A DNA stretch of 64,000 nt from Formosa algae (GTDB lineage: Bacteria > Bacteroidota > Bacteroidia > Flavobacteriales > Flavobacteriaceae): assembly GCF_001439665.1 (NCBI RefSeq), contig NZ_LMAK01000073.1, forward strand, positions 1 through 64,000, in the 5' to 3' direction. The notes under the pieces were generated by a model, which was not told the DNA's origin, searched no databases, and worked only from the letters and a program-made list of their open reading frames with translations. Numbering within the stretch: position 1 is the first letter of the stretch; every line of letters begins with the position of its first letter. Both the position numbers and the translations under genes were made by a program. Shown piece by piece: positions 54,351 through 62,084 of the stretch.

Positions 54351-54382
54351 CAAATCTATACCTTTATTATCATATTTTCAAA
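54351..54382 (-). promoter_or_regulatory. Promoter of the amino-acid dehydrogenase gene
   Basis: Minus strand TTTG (54379-54382), 20 bases, TAGATTTG (54351-54358). Leader about 50 bases. Confidence 0.8.
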
Positions 54383-54434
54383 CAAATAGATACAAAATAG
54401 CGAATTATTTAAAACACAAAAATCACAAAGGTTA

Positions 54435-56195
54435 ATGAAAGCCCTCAAACACCTCAACAAATACTTTCTTAAATACAAATATCAATTACTTTTCGGAATA
54501 CTAATTACCATTGTAGCTCGCATTTTTATGTTAGTTACACCTCGTTTTGTAAGAGAAATTTTTAAAGTGGTTGAGAATTATAATAATGGTATTATTACTG
54601 AAGTGTCTGAAGTCCGCACAGAACTCTTACAAGACATAGCCTATATTATAGGTGCAGCTATTATTGCTGGTATTTTCACCTTTTTAATGCGTCAGACTAT
54701 AATTAATATGTCTAGGCATATTGAATTTGATTTAAAAAACGAAATCTACCAACAATACCAACGGTTATCTTTAAACTTCTACAAGAAAAATAGAACCGGA
54801 GATTTAATGAATCGCATTAGTGAAGATGTTAGCCGTGTACGTATGTATGCCGGTCCTGCTATTATGTATACTATAAATACCATTACGTTATTTATTATTG
54901 CACTCTTATATATGTATAGCGAGGCGCCCACACTTACGCTTTATACCGTTTTACCTCTGCCCTTTTTATCGCTTGCTATTTACCGATTAAGTAAAGAAAT
55001 ACACAAACGCAGTACAATTGTTCAAGTGTATTTATCAAAGCTATCAACATTTACTCAAGAAAGTTTTAGTGGTATTTCTGTGATTAAAGCAAATGGAATT
55101 GAGCCACAAACATCAGAAAATTTCGAAATCCTTTCGCAAGGCAGTAAAGACAAACAATTAGCATTAGTCCGAGTGCAAGCCTTATTTTTCCCGATGATGG
55201 TTTTATTAATTGGAGCTAGTAACCTGATTGTAATATATATTGGCGGAAAACAATATATAGATGGCGAAATTGATAGTTTGGGTACCATAGCCGAGTTTAT
55301 TATATATGTAAACATGCTAACTTGGCCTGTGGCTACTGTAGGTTGGGTAACTTCTATAATACAACAAGCCGAAGCCTCTCAGAAACGTATTAACGAATTT
55401 TTAAAATTAGAACCTGAAATAAAAAATAATGTAAATGCACCTTCTAAAATTCACGGTAATATAGCATTTAAAAATGTGTCTTTTAAGTATGACGATACCA
55501 ATATTCAGGCCTTAAAAGATGTTAGTTTCACTGTTAATCATGGAGAAACCTTAGCGATAATAGGCAAAACAGGATCTGGAAAATCTACTATATTAGATCT
55601 TATAGGACGCTTATACGATTGTAATAGTGGGGAATTATCTATAGATCACACTCCAATAGACCAGCTTAATTTATATAGCTTAAGAGACAGTATTGGTTAT
55701 GTTCCTCAAGAAGCATTTCTATTTTCAGACTCTATAAAGAACAACATTAAATTCGGAAAAGAGGATGCTACAGATCACGATGTTATTGAAGCAGCCAAAT
55801 TAGCACAAGTGCATGGTAATATTTCAAAATTTTCAAAAGGATACGATACGGTTTTAGGAGAACGCGGAATTACACTCTCTGGCGGACAAAAACAAAGGGT
55901 TTCTATTGCGCGTGCTATTATTAAAGATCCTAAGATTTTATTATTCGACGATTGCTTATCTGCAGTAGATACAGAAACAGAAGAAAAAATTCTTAAAAAT
56001 TTATACAAAGTGGCTTCAGGGAAAACGACCGTAATTGTAAGTCACAGAGTCTCTTCTGCAAAAAATGCAGATAAAATTATTGTCTTAGACGATGGCCAAA
56101 TTATTCAGCAAGGTACTCACGATTCATTAATTAACATTGAAGGTTACTATAAAACCTTATATTTAAAGCAACTTAATGAAAAAGAAATATCGTAA
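54435..56195 (+). CDS. MsbA-like ABC exporter (fused permease-ATPase)
   Basis: A 586-residue half-transporter that works as a homo- or heterodimer. Six membrane helices occupy about 1-320 with cytoplasmic coupling helices (YQQYQRLSLNFYKKNRTGDLMNRISEDV). The ATPase follows: Walker A GKTGSGKST near 371-379, Q-loop, signature LSGGQKQR, Walker B ILLFDDCLSAVD, and H-loop SHRVSS. It probably flips a lipid or exports a peptide or drug. It is monocistronic and divergent from the dehydrogenase gene. Confidence 0.9.
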   Translation: MKALKHLNKYFLKYKYQLLFGILITIVARIFMLVTPRFVREIFKVVENYNNGIITEVSEVRTELLQDIAYIIGAAIIAGIFTFLMRQTIINMSRHIEFDLKNEIYQQYQRLSLNFYKKNRTGDLMNRISEDVSRVRMYAGPAIMYTINTITLFIIALLYMYSEAPTLTLYTVLPLPFLSLAIYRLSKEIHKRSTIVQVYLSKLSTFTQESFSGISVIKANGIEPQTSENFEILSQGSKDKQLALVRVQALFFPMMVLLIGASNLIVIYIGGKQYIDGEIDSLGTIAEFIIYVNMLTWPVATVGWVTSIIQQAEASQKRINEFLKLEPEIKNNVNAPSKIHGNIAFKNVSFKYDDTNIQALKDVSFTVNHGETLAIIGKTGSGKSTILDLIGRLYDCNSGELSIDHTPIDQLNLYSLRDSIGYVPQEAFLFSDSIKNNIKFGKEDATDHDVIEAAKLAQVHGNISKFSKGYDTVLGERGITLSGGQKQRVSIARAIIKDPKILLFDDCLSAVDTETEEKILKNLYKVASGKTTVIVSHRVSSAKNADKIIVLDDGQIIQQGTHDSLINIEGYYKTLYLKQLNEKEIS

Positions 56196-56350
56196 TTTGT
56201 TGTTTAATATTTCTTTTTTTTAGATTTTTGAAAGGAAATTGCTTTACGTTTACAATAAATTGAATTTCTGTTTTTATCATTTAACAAGGTTTAGAATAGT
56301 ATAAAATCTATTTTGAATATTCACAGATTAAATGCATACCAATTAAAATC

Positions 56351-56379
56351 TTGTAACACACTCAGGATTATTAATTTTG
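56351..56379 (+). promoter_or_regulatory. Promoter of the PUR-family gene
   Basis: TTG (56351-56353), 18 bases, TAATTTTG (56372-56379). The leader would be about 68 bases. Confidence 0.8.
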
Positions 56380-56453
56380 ATTATAAAACGGACAAATCGA
56401 AATAATTATTAGCAACTTAAATAAAACATTTTAAATCTTATTAATAGTAGAAT

Positions 56454-56846
56454 ATGAGTATGGATACTAATGGCATGATGGAGAAAGAGGAAATTTTTTC
56501 TAAAGTATTAAGAGCAGGGAGACGAACATATTTTTTTGATGTTAGAGCGACTAAAGCAGGTGATTATTATTTAACAATTACTGAAAGTAAAAAATTCACA
56601 AATGATGATGGGTCTTATCATTATAAAAAACATAAAATATACCTTTACAAAGAAGATTTTTCTGAGTTCAGAGATATTTTAAATGAAATGACAGATTATA
56701 TTATTGATGAAAAAGGAGATGAAGTGATTAGTGAACGTCATCAAAAAGATTTCAAAAAAGAATACGAAGATAATCAGGATAACGTGATTGAATCAGCTCA
56801 CAATTCTGCTGAAAAATTCACAGACATTAGTTTTGATGATATTTAA
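56454..56846 (+). CDS. PUR-family nucleic-acid-binding protein (DUF3276)
   Basis: A 130-residue protein with the PUR repeat-like domain at about 10-85: EIFSKVLRAGRRTYFFDVRATKAGDYYLTITESKK. Bacterial PUR/DUF3276 proteins bind single-stranded nucleic acids. The C-terminal tail (about 95-130) is acidic. There may be an alternative start at Met3 or Met8. Highly expressed genes often have such a clear promoter. Role in the cell is unknown. Common in Bacteroidota. Confidence 0.88.
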   Translation: MSMDTNGMMEKEEIFSKVLRAGRRTYFFDVRATKAGDYYLTITESKKFTNDDGSYHYKKHKIYLYKEDFSEFRDILNEMTDYIIDEKGDEVISERHQKDFKKEYEDNQDNVIESAHNSAEKFTDISFDDI

Positions 56847-56861
56847 TCAGATTTAACACAT

Positions 56862-56897
56862 CATAAAAAAACCGTTGCTTATGTAACGGTTTTTTTA
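56862..56897. terminator. Bidirectional terminator
   Basis: ACCGTTGC (56871-56878) with GTAACGGT (56883-56890, one G-U pair), loop TTAT, flanked by A- and T-runs. Between convergent PUR and acyltransferase genes. Confidence 0.88.
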
Positions 56898-56911
56898 TGC
56901 CCTAGAGTCAA

Positions 56912-57949
56912 CTATAATTTAACGGATAACAGTGCTAAAACAGCAATAAAAGCGAATTGCATTACTGCTATAGTCCAACCCAAATTAAATCCTACAACTA
57001 GGAATATAATAAGTAGCCAAAGCGGAACCAACGTTAATCCTAATGCAAATCTAAAGGTACCCGTAAATTCCTTCTCTTCTATTTTTGGCTGAAACAGTAA
57101 TTTCCATAACGCATACACAGGTAATAATACCAATTTAAGAAGCGTATTAAAAATTATTTTTAATGGCTTTAAAAAAGATTTTGATCTCTTAAACCCAGAA
57201 CGTTTTTCACCCTTTACTAAATAATGATTAATAACATCTGGCTTTAAAAAATCTGCACGCTCTTGTTCTAAATTTTTAACAACGACCTCATAATCGTCTT
57301 CTATATGTGTGGTAAGCAACTGGATTTGTTCCTGAACATCTTTTTTTAAAGCCGCAACAGCATCCACTTTTTTTAATGTGGTATACTGTTTTGCAGAAAT
57401 TGGCTTCCCTATATTTAAAAACATACTATCTGCAAACCCTTTGGGATTTTTATAATTTACACCTACAGGTAAAAGTTGCAAATCTAAATCTGGATATGTC
57501 TCTAATGTATCTAAAATAATACGTGTAAACCCTTTACTAAGCGGACGTACTTTTCTGCTTAAATTATGACTCCCTTCTGGAAAAATAACAAGAGCTTCCT
57601 TTTGCTTCAATAACCCTTTACAGATTTCGAAAATGGCGTTGTTATTGGTAATATTTTGCCAACCATCGCGAGCACGATACACCGGAAGCATGTTTAAGCC
57701 TTTTAATAATCTTGAAATTAATGGTTTCTGAAATACAGCAGCACGTGTTAAATAATAACAAAACCGATTGGATTCTGTTGCTATTAATAACGGATCGAGC
57801 AATCCGTTTTGATGATTAGATAATATTAATACCGGCTGGGTTTTAGGCACAAACTCTTGTCCTTTTACATGTATTTTTTTGTAGTAAAAAAATAAACCTA
57901 ACGAAATATAGGCCTTAACGGCATGTAACTTAAACTGTTTTAATGTCAT
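56912..57949 (-). CDS. Lysophospholipid/1-acyl-glycerol-3-phosphate acyltransferase family protein
   Basis: A 345-residue membrane acyltransferase. The PlsC catalytic motif NHQNGLLD (H-x5-D form, about 46-53) and FPEGSHN (about 126-132) are visible. Two C-terminal hydrophobic segments (about 265-345: LLKLVLLPVYALW, LTLVPLWLLIIFLV) anchor it. Predicted to acylate lysophospholipid or glycerol-phosphate acceptors. Extra C-terminal helices make it longer than standard PlsC (about 245). 96 bases after the tRNA-binding gene on the same strand. Confidence 0.88.
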   Translation of the reverse strand: MTLKQFKLHAVKAYISLGLFFYYKKIHVKGQEFVPKTQPVLILSNHQNGLLDPLLIATESNRFCYYLTRAAVFQKPLISRLLKGLNMLPVYRARDGWQNITNNNAIFEICKGLLKQKEALVIFPEGSHNLSRKVRPLSKGFTRIILDTLETYPDLDLQLLPVGVNYKNPKGFADSMFLNIGKPISAKQYTTLKKVDAVAALKKDVQEQIQLLTTHIEDDYEVVVKNLEQERADFLKPDVINHYLVKGEKRSGFKRSKSFLKPLKIIFNTLLKLVLLPVYALWKLLFQPKIEEKEFTGTFRFALGLTLVPLWLLIIFLVVGFNLGWTIAVMQFAFIAVLALLSVKL

Positions 57950-58045
57950 GTAAATAGAGGTTGGTATCGCTATATAAATCTAAAAATATTCCTTAAATAA
58001 ACGATTAAATATTTTAATAAGTGAAGTGTATGTGCTTTCTCAATA

Positions 58046-58381
58046 TTAAAGCACAGACGTACCATTTTTAACGCGTTGTTCTGGATGTAATAACATGACA
58101 TCTTTTGCTTTTACAGCACCTACAACTAAACATTCACTCATAAATTTAGCGATTTGTTTTCTAGGAAAATTTACAACAGCTACAATTTGTTTATGCAATA
58201 AATCTTCTTTGGTATATAAGGTTGTAATTTGAGCAGATGTTTTTTTAATGCCTAAGTCACCAAAATCGATAACAAGCTGATAGGCTGGATTTCGAGCTTC
58301 AGGAAAATCGTTAACTTCGGTAATCGTGCCTATTCGTAAATCGACGACATTAAAATCTTCAAAATTTATGGTTGGTTTCAT
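58046..58381 (-). CDS. tRNA-binding (EMAP/OB) protein, CsaA-like
   Basis: A 111-residue single OB-fold domain of the tRNA-binding protein CsaA group, with DLRIGTITEVNDFPEARNPAYQLVIDFG near 13-40, and NFPRKQIAKFMSE near 70-82. CsaA has chaperone-like and tRNA-binding behaviour; the domain is the same as the N-terminal OB of PheT. Function here inferred. It is divergent from the thioredoxin-family gene. Confidence 0.88.
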   Translation of the reverse strand: MKPTINFEDFNVVDLRIGTITEVNDFPEARNPAYQLVIDFGDLGIKKTSAQITTLYTKEDLLHKQIVAVVNFPRKQIAKFMSECLVVGAVKAKDVMLLHPEQRVKNGTSVL

Positions 58382-58426
58382 TTTTTAAAAATACGAATTA
58401 TTACGAACTTTGATAAAAACATAAAA

Positions 58427-58987
58427 ATGTCTGATACACCTTCTAATATGATGCCTTTAGGTACAAAAGCACCACAGTTTACTCTCAAAGATACCATTAC
58501 AGATACAATTATGTCTTTAGAGCAGCTAAAGGGTAAAAAAGCAACAGTTATATTTTTTATATGTAATCACTGCCCTTTTGTTATCCATGTAAACGCACAG
58601 TTAGCGCAATTGGCTAAAGATTATATAGATAAAGGTGTACGTTGTATAGCGATTTCAAGTAACGATATTGAACATTATCCGCAAGATGCTCCAGAACATA
58701 TGAAAAATTTTGCTACGCAGGCTGGCTATATTTTTCCGTATTTATACGATGAGACACAAAGCGTTGCTAAAGCCTATAACGCGGCTTGTACTCCAGATTT
58801 TTATGTATTTGATTCCGATTTATCTCTAAAATATCGCGGACAACTGGATGATTCTAGACCAGGAAATCAGGTGCCAGTTACAGGTCAAGATATTCGCCAA
58901 GCTTTAGATTGTATTCTAGAAGATAAAGACAATCCTAATTTACAAAAACCAAGTATTGGATGCAGTATAAAATGGTTTAAAGCGTAA
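58427..58987 (+). CDS. Thioredoxin-family (redoxin) protein
   Basis: A 186-residue cytoplasmic AhpC/TSA-type thioredoxin. The active-site segment is FFICNHCPFVIHVNAQ (C-N-H-C, about 45-55), a form typical of this flavobacterial redoxin group. Later: ISSNDIEHYPQDAPEHM, and the cis-Pro region ACTPDFYVFDS. The CNHC pair sits where WCGPC usually lies. Its stop region overlaps the convergent YfiT-like gene by 11 bases with no terminator. Confidence 0.87.
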   Translation: MSDTPSNMMPLGTKAPQFTLKDTITDTIMSLEQLKGKKATVIFFICNHCPFVIHVNAQLAQLAKDYIDKGVRCIAISSNDIEHYPQDAPEHMKNFATQAGYIFPYLYDETQSVAKAYNAACTPDFYVFDSDLSLKYRGQLDDSRPGNQVPVTGQDIRQALDCILEDKDNPNLQKPSIGCSIKWFKA

Positions 58988-59522
58988 TCCAGCCTTTACG
59001 TTCCAGAGCCTTTACAATATGCGCATAATGGTGGCTACTATGCCAAGCATAATTACCTATATTTTCTTTAACTGTTATCGTTCTGTTACTCTCAGGATGT
59101 ATAAAACTTTTATTGAAATCTTCTTCATTAAGAGATTTTAGTAAATACACCAAACGTTTGTGCACAGCTTCTATATGCATTAAAGACATACTTACTGGGG
59201 CTTTTATTGCATCTTCTAAGTTAGACCACGCATCTTGATCGTACGCTTTTATTATAGGATTATCTTCTGTTAAGCTCCACTTAAAACGGGTATAACTATG
59301 ATGATGACTATCTGCAATATGGTGAACCAATTGTCTAATAGTCCATCCGCCTGGTCTATATTCCGTATCTAATTGAAAATCTGTTAGCGGTTGCACAATA
59401 CCATTTAATCGTTTAGGAAATTTATCTAAAACATCTATCCAGTTTTCAAGATGTTTAGACGTTATAGGGTCTGGACAAACAAATTGTCCAACGGGGTATT
59501 TCTGCGATTCTAAAGTTTCCAT
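58977..59522 (-). CDS. DinB/YfiT-family bacillithiol-transferase-like protein
   Basis: A 181-residue four-helix DinB-fold protein of the YfiT group. The metal-binding histidines are in the RQLVHHIADSHHHSYTRFKW region (about 70-90) and NYAWHSSHHYAHIVKAL near 155-172. In Firmicutes YfiT/BstA transfers bacillithiol to electrophiles; flavobacteria can contain bacillithiol, so detoxification is plausible but unproven. Convergent overlap of 11 bases with the redoxin gene. The DcaP-like porin is next upstream on the same strand (28-base gap). Confidence 0.85.
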   Translation of the reverse strand: METLESQKYPVGQFVCPDPITSKHLENWIDVLDKFPKRLNGIVQPLTDFQLDTEYRPGGWTIRQLVHHIADSHHHSYTRFKWSLTEDNPIIKAYDQDAWSNLEDAIKAPVSMSLMHIEAVHKRLVYLLKSLNEEDFNKSFIHPESNRTITVKENIGNYAWHSSHHYAHIVKALERKGWITL

Positions 59523-59550
59523 AATTAAATTGCTATTTATTAATTCTTTT

Positions 59551-60780
59551 CTAAAAATAATACATAAATCCGAAACTTATACGCATTGCATCACGACTTT
59601 TATCAATATTTAGCGCAGTATCGTCTACTAAACCATTAATATCTAAATCCTTCACCCCATAATCTAACTCTAAACCTACTGTCATTCTCTCGTAAGCATC
59701 ATACATAAAATTTAAAATACCATAGTAATGTTGGTGTTTAAAATCGCCTTCTAAAAACACTGTTTGTGTTGTTTCAGATTCATTTACAACAAGCCTTTCA
59801 GAATCATCTAAATTAAATCGTGTAAATCCTAATACGGCATTAGCATGTAACTTCTCTGTTATAAAATATTCATAAGATGCCCAACCTCCTATTGCAGGCG
59901 TCGCATTAAAGTCATCTCCAACAGCAGGATATCCATCGTAACCATTACCTGCAACTGTGGTTAGATACGCAGAAATCCCTTTACCACCCACTAATTGAAA
60001 TTGAAAATTATTTCTATTAGGTTTATAAATTCCGCTAAGCGTGAAACCATAGCCCGTAAAATTATCGGTTTCATTATCTAGTTTATAGCGTATATGTCTT
60101 AAAATGGAAGACATTCTTAAATGCCCCCAAGCTTGCTTATATTTTACAGCAAAAGTTACATCTGGTGTAATTTGATCGACCTCTTCTACTAGAGGCTGAA
60201 ATTCCTGATAAGCAAAATCAGTATCGATTGGAGCCTCTAAACTAGCCTCATAAATCCATGCTGAATTTTTAAAGGTATTCATATATTTTACATGAGGAGT
60301 CCTTACCCAAATTCCTGAAGGCGGCCCTTCCCATTCCATAATATTTGGCCAGATATCCTGATCCCCAAAGTTGTTCCACATTTGTCCGATTTGCCAATGC
60401 GTGGTTTCTACATAAGCTTTTCTTAAGCGCATTTGTCCGTTTTCCCCCCAAAAATCAGATTCGACAACGGCATATATCACTTTGCCATTTTTCTGAATGT
60501 ATTTAGTACTCAATTTTAATTGGGTCTGATTTAAATCTACATTCAAACTTTTAGGATTATCGGTTCCGAACACATTAATAGCACCAACGTTAAAGGTTTC
60601 ACTATCATTAAGTCCGCCATAGAAATCTAAATAGCCATTCAGTTTCATGCTAACGCCTAGGCTTGTTTTAAATCGAGGTTGCGTACCTACAGAATCTTGA
60701 GACGTTACAGTTAAAAATGGATCTTGAGCAAAAGCTAAAAAGCCAATACAGAAGCACATAGTGGTTAATATTAGTTTCAT
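59551..60780 (-). CDS. DcaP-like outer-membrane porin
   Basis: A 409-residue beta-barrel with a signal peptide (cleaved after AFA, about residue 18). Segments match the DcaP trimeric channel family: GYLDFYGGLND, YAVVESDFWGENGQMRLRKAYVE, and IGQMWNNFGDQDIWPNIMEWEGPPS. Strand-turn pattern continues to the C-terminal aromatic MRISFGFMYYF, typical of outer-membrane insertion by the BAM complex. DcaP channels pass small dicarboxylates or sulfonates; substrate here unknown. No partner transporter adjacent. Confidence 0.82.
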   Translation of the reverse strand: MKLILTTMCFCIGFLAFAQDPFLTVTSQDSVGTQPRFKTSLGVSMKLNGYLDFYGGLNDSETFNVGAINVFGTDNPKSLNVDLNQTQLKLSTKYIQKNGKVIYAVVESDFWGENGQMRLRKAYVETTHWQIGQMWNNFGDQDIWPNIMEWEGPPSGIWVRTPHVKYMNTFKNSAWIYEASLEAPIDTDFAYQEFQPLVEEVDQITPDVTFAVKYKQAWGHLRMSSILRHIRYKLDNETDNFTGYGFTLSGIYKPNRNNFQFQLVGGKGISAYLTTVAGNGYDGYPAVGDDFNATPAIGGWASYEYFITEKLHANAVLGFTRFNLDDSERLVVNESETTQTVFLEGDFKHQHYYGILNFMYDAYERMTVGLELDYGVKDLDINGLVDDTALNIDKSRDAMRISFGFMYYF

Positions 60781-60840
60781 TGGTTGGTGGTTTATTGTAT
60801 TAAAATACTACGTTTTTTAAAGATTACCTAAATGCGTAAC

Positions 60841-60872
60841 AAAAAAAAAGCCGCCCAAAGGGCAGCTTTTTT
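60841..60872 (-). terminator. Terminator of the immunophilin gene
   Basis: AGC-C-GCCC / GGGC-A-GCT (60849-60856 with 60860-60867). The one mismatch is a G-U pair in minus-strand RNA, and a long T-run follows there. Confidence 0.87.
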
Positions 60873-60893
60873 AATTCTATAGTTGTGGAAATA

Positions 60894-61829
60894 TTATTTT
60901 ACATCCATTAATTCTACATCAAAAATTAAAGTTGCATCTGGAGGAATAACTCCACCAGCACCACGAGAACCATATCCTAAATTACTAGGAATTACTAATC
61001 GTGCTTTATCGCCTACTTCTAATAATTGAATACCTTCATCCCATCCTGAAATAACTTGACCTACTCCTATTGGAAATTCAATTGGCTCTTTTCTTTTGTA
61101 TGAAGAATCGAATACAGTACCGTCTTGTAATTGTCCTTTATAATGTACAGAAACAGTTTGTCCTTTAGTTGCTTTCTTACCACTTTTAGAGGCTTGTAAC
61201 ACTTGGTAACGTAATCCGCTTTCTGTTTTATTAAATCCTGCTGCAATTTTATCTAATGCTGCATCTTGCTCTGCTTTAGCTTCTGCTAAACGCTTTTCGC
61301 GAGATCCTTCAAAAGTTCTAAAAGCTTCAACCGCATTAAATGCTTCTGCTGCTGCTCCTACTCTTACAATTTCTAACGTTTCAATACTATCACCTTGTGC
61401 AATCGCATCAACTATATCTTGCCCTTCTACAACATGTCCAAAAACAGTATGAGCATTATCTAACCATGGTGTTTCTACGTGAGTAATAAAAAACTGACTT
61501 CCGTTTGTACCAGGTCCAGCATTAGCCATAGAAAGAATTCCTGGACGGTCATGCTTTAATTCTGGGTGAAATTCGTCATCAAATTTATATCCTGCATCAC
61601 CAGTACCTGTTCCTAATGGACAACCACCTTGAACCATGAAATCTGGAATAACACGGTGAAATTTTAATCCGTCATAATATGGATTTCCTTGTGATTTAAC
61701 CGAATTTTCTAAATTCCCTTCTGCTAAAGCAACAAAATTACCTACCGTACCCGGCGTCTTTTCAAATTCTAAGGCTACTAAAATAGCCCCTTTTGTAGTA
61801 TTAAATTTTGCGTATAATCCGTCTTGCAT
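60894..61829 (-). CDS. Dual-family immunophilin: cyclophilin-FKBP peptidyl-prolyl isomerase
   Basis: A 311-residue cytoplasmic fusion. Residues about 7-155 are a cyclophilin domain: [13 protein letters not shown] with the catalytic Arg, and [11 protein letters not shown] helical linker (about 160-210: [20 protein letters not shown]) leads to an FKBP domain (about 215-311: [58 protein letters not shown]). Both isomerase families act on prolyl bonds and share no fold. No signal peptide. Own -7 element at 61852-61859. Confidence 0.93.
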   Translation of the reverse strand: MQDGLYAKFNTTKGAILVALEFEKTPGTVGNFVALAEGNLENSVKSQGNPYYDGLKFHRVIPDFMVQGGCPLGTGTGDAGYKFDDEFHPELKHDRPGILSMANAGPGTNGSQFFITHVETPWLDNAHTVFGHVVEGQDIVDAIAQGDSIETLEIVRVGAAAEAFNAVEAFRTFEGSREKRLAEAKAEQDAALDKIAAGFNKTESGLRYQVLQASKSGKKATKGQTVSVHYKGQLQDGTVFDSSYKRKEPIEFPIGVGQVISGWDEGIQLLEVGDKARLVIPSNLGYGSRGAGGVIPPDATLIFDVELMDVK

Positions 61830-61851
61830 CTGTTTCTATTTTTATGAGGCG

Positions 61852-61859
61852 CAAATATA
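61852..61859 (-). promoter_or_regulatory. -7 element of immunophilin gene
   Basis: TATATTTG on the minus strand, 22 bases before the start. A -33 element is not clear at standard spacing. Confidence 0.55.
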
Positions 61860-62084
61860 GAAAAATGATTCGCTAATAAAAAACAACCTGTATTATCATC
61901 TTGTTAAAAACCAGTAGCCTTTAATTTTTTAAACATGATAAAAATCAGTTCATATATCGTAAAAAACCTTGTTATTTGCACAGATTTTTAGAACTTTTTC
62001 AATAAGACTAACTTTATGGTTCAGTTTTAGTTAAAATAAAGCTAAATATCATTAATTTCGTAAAAAAACAAAACAATAATAGTG

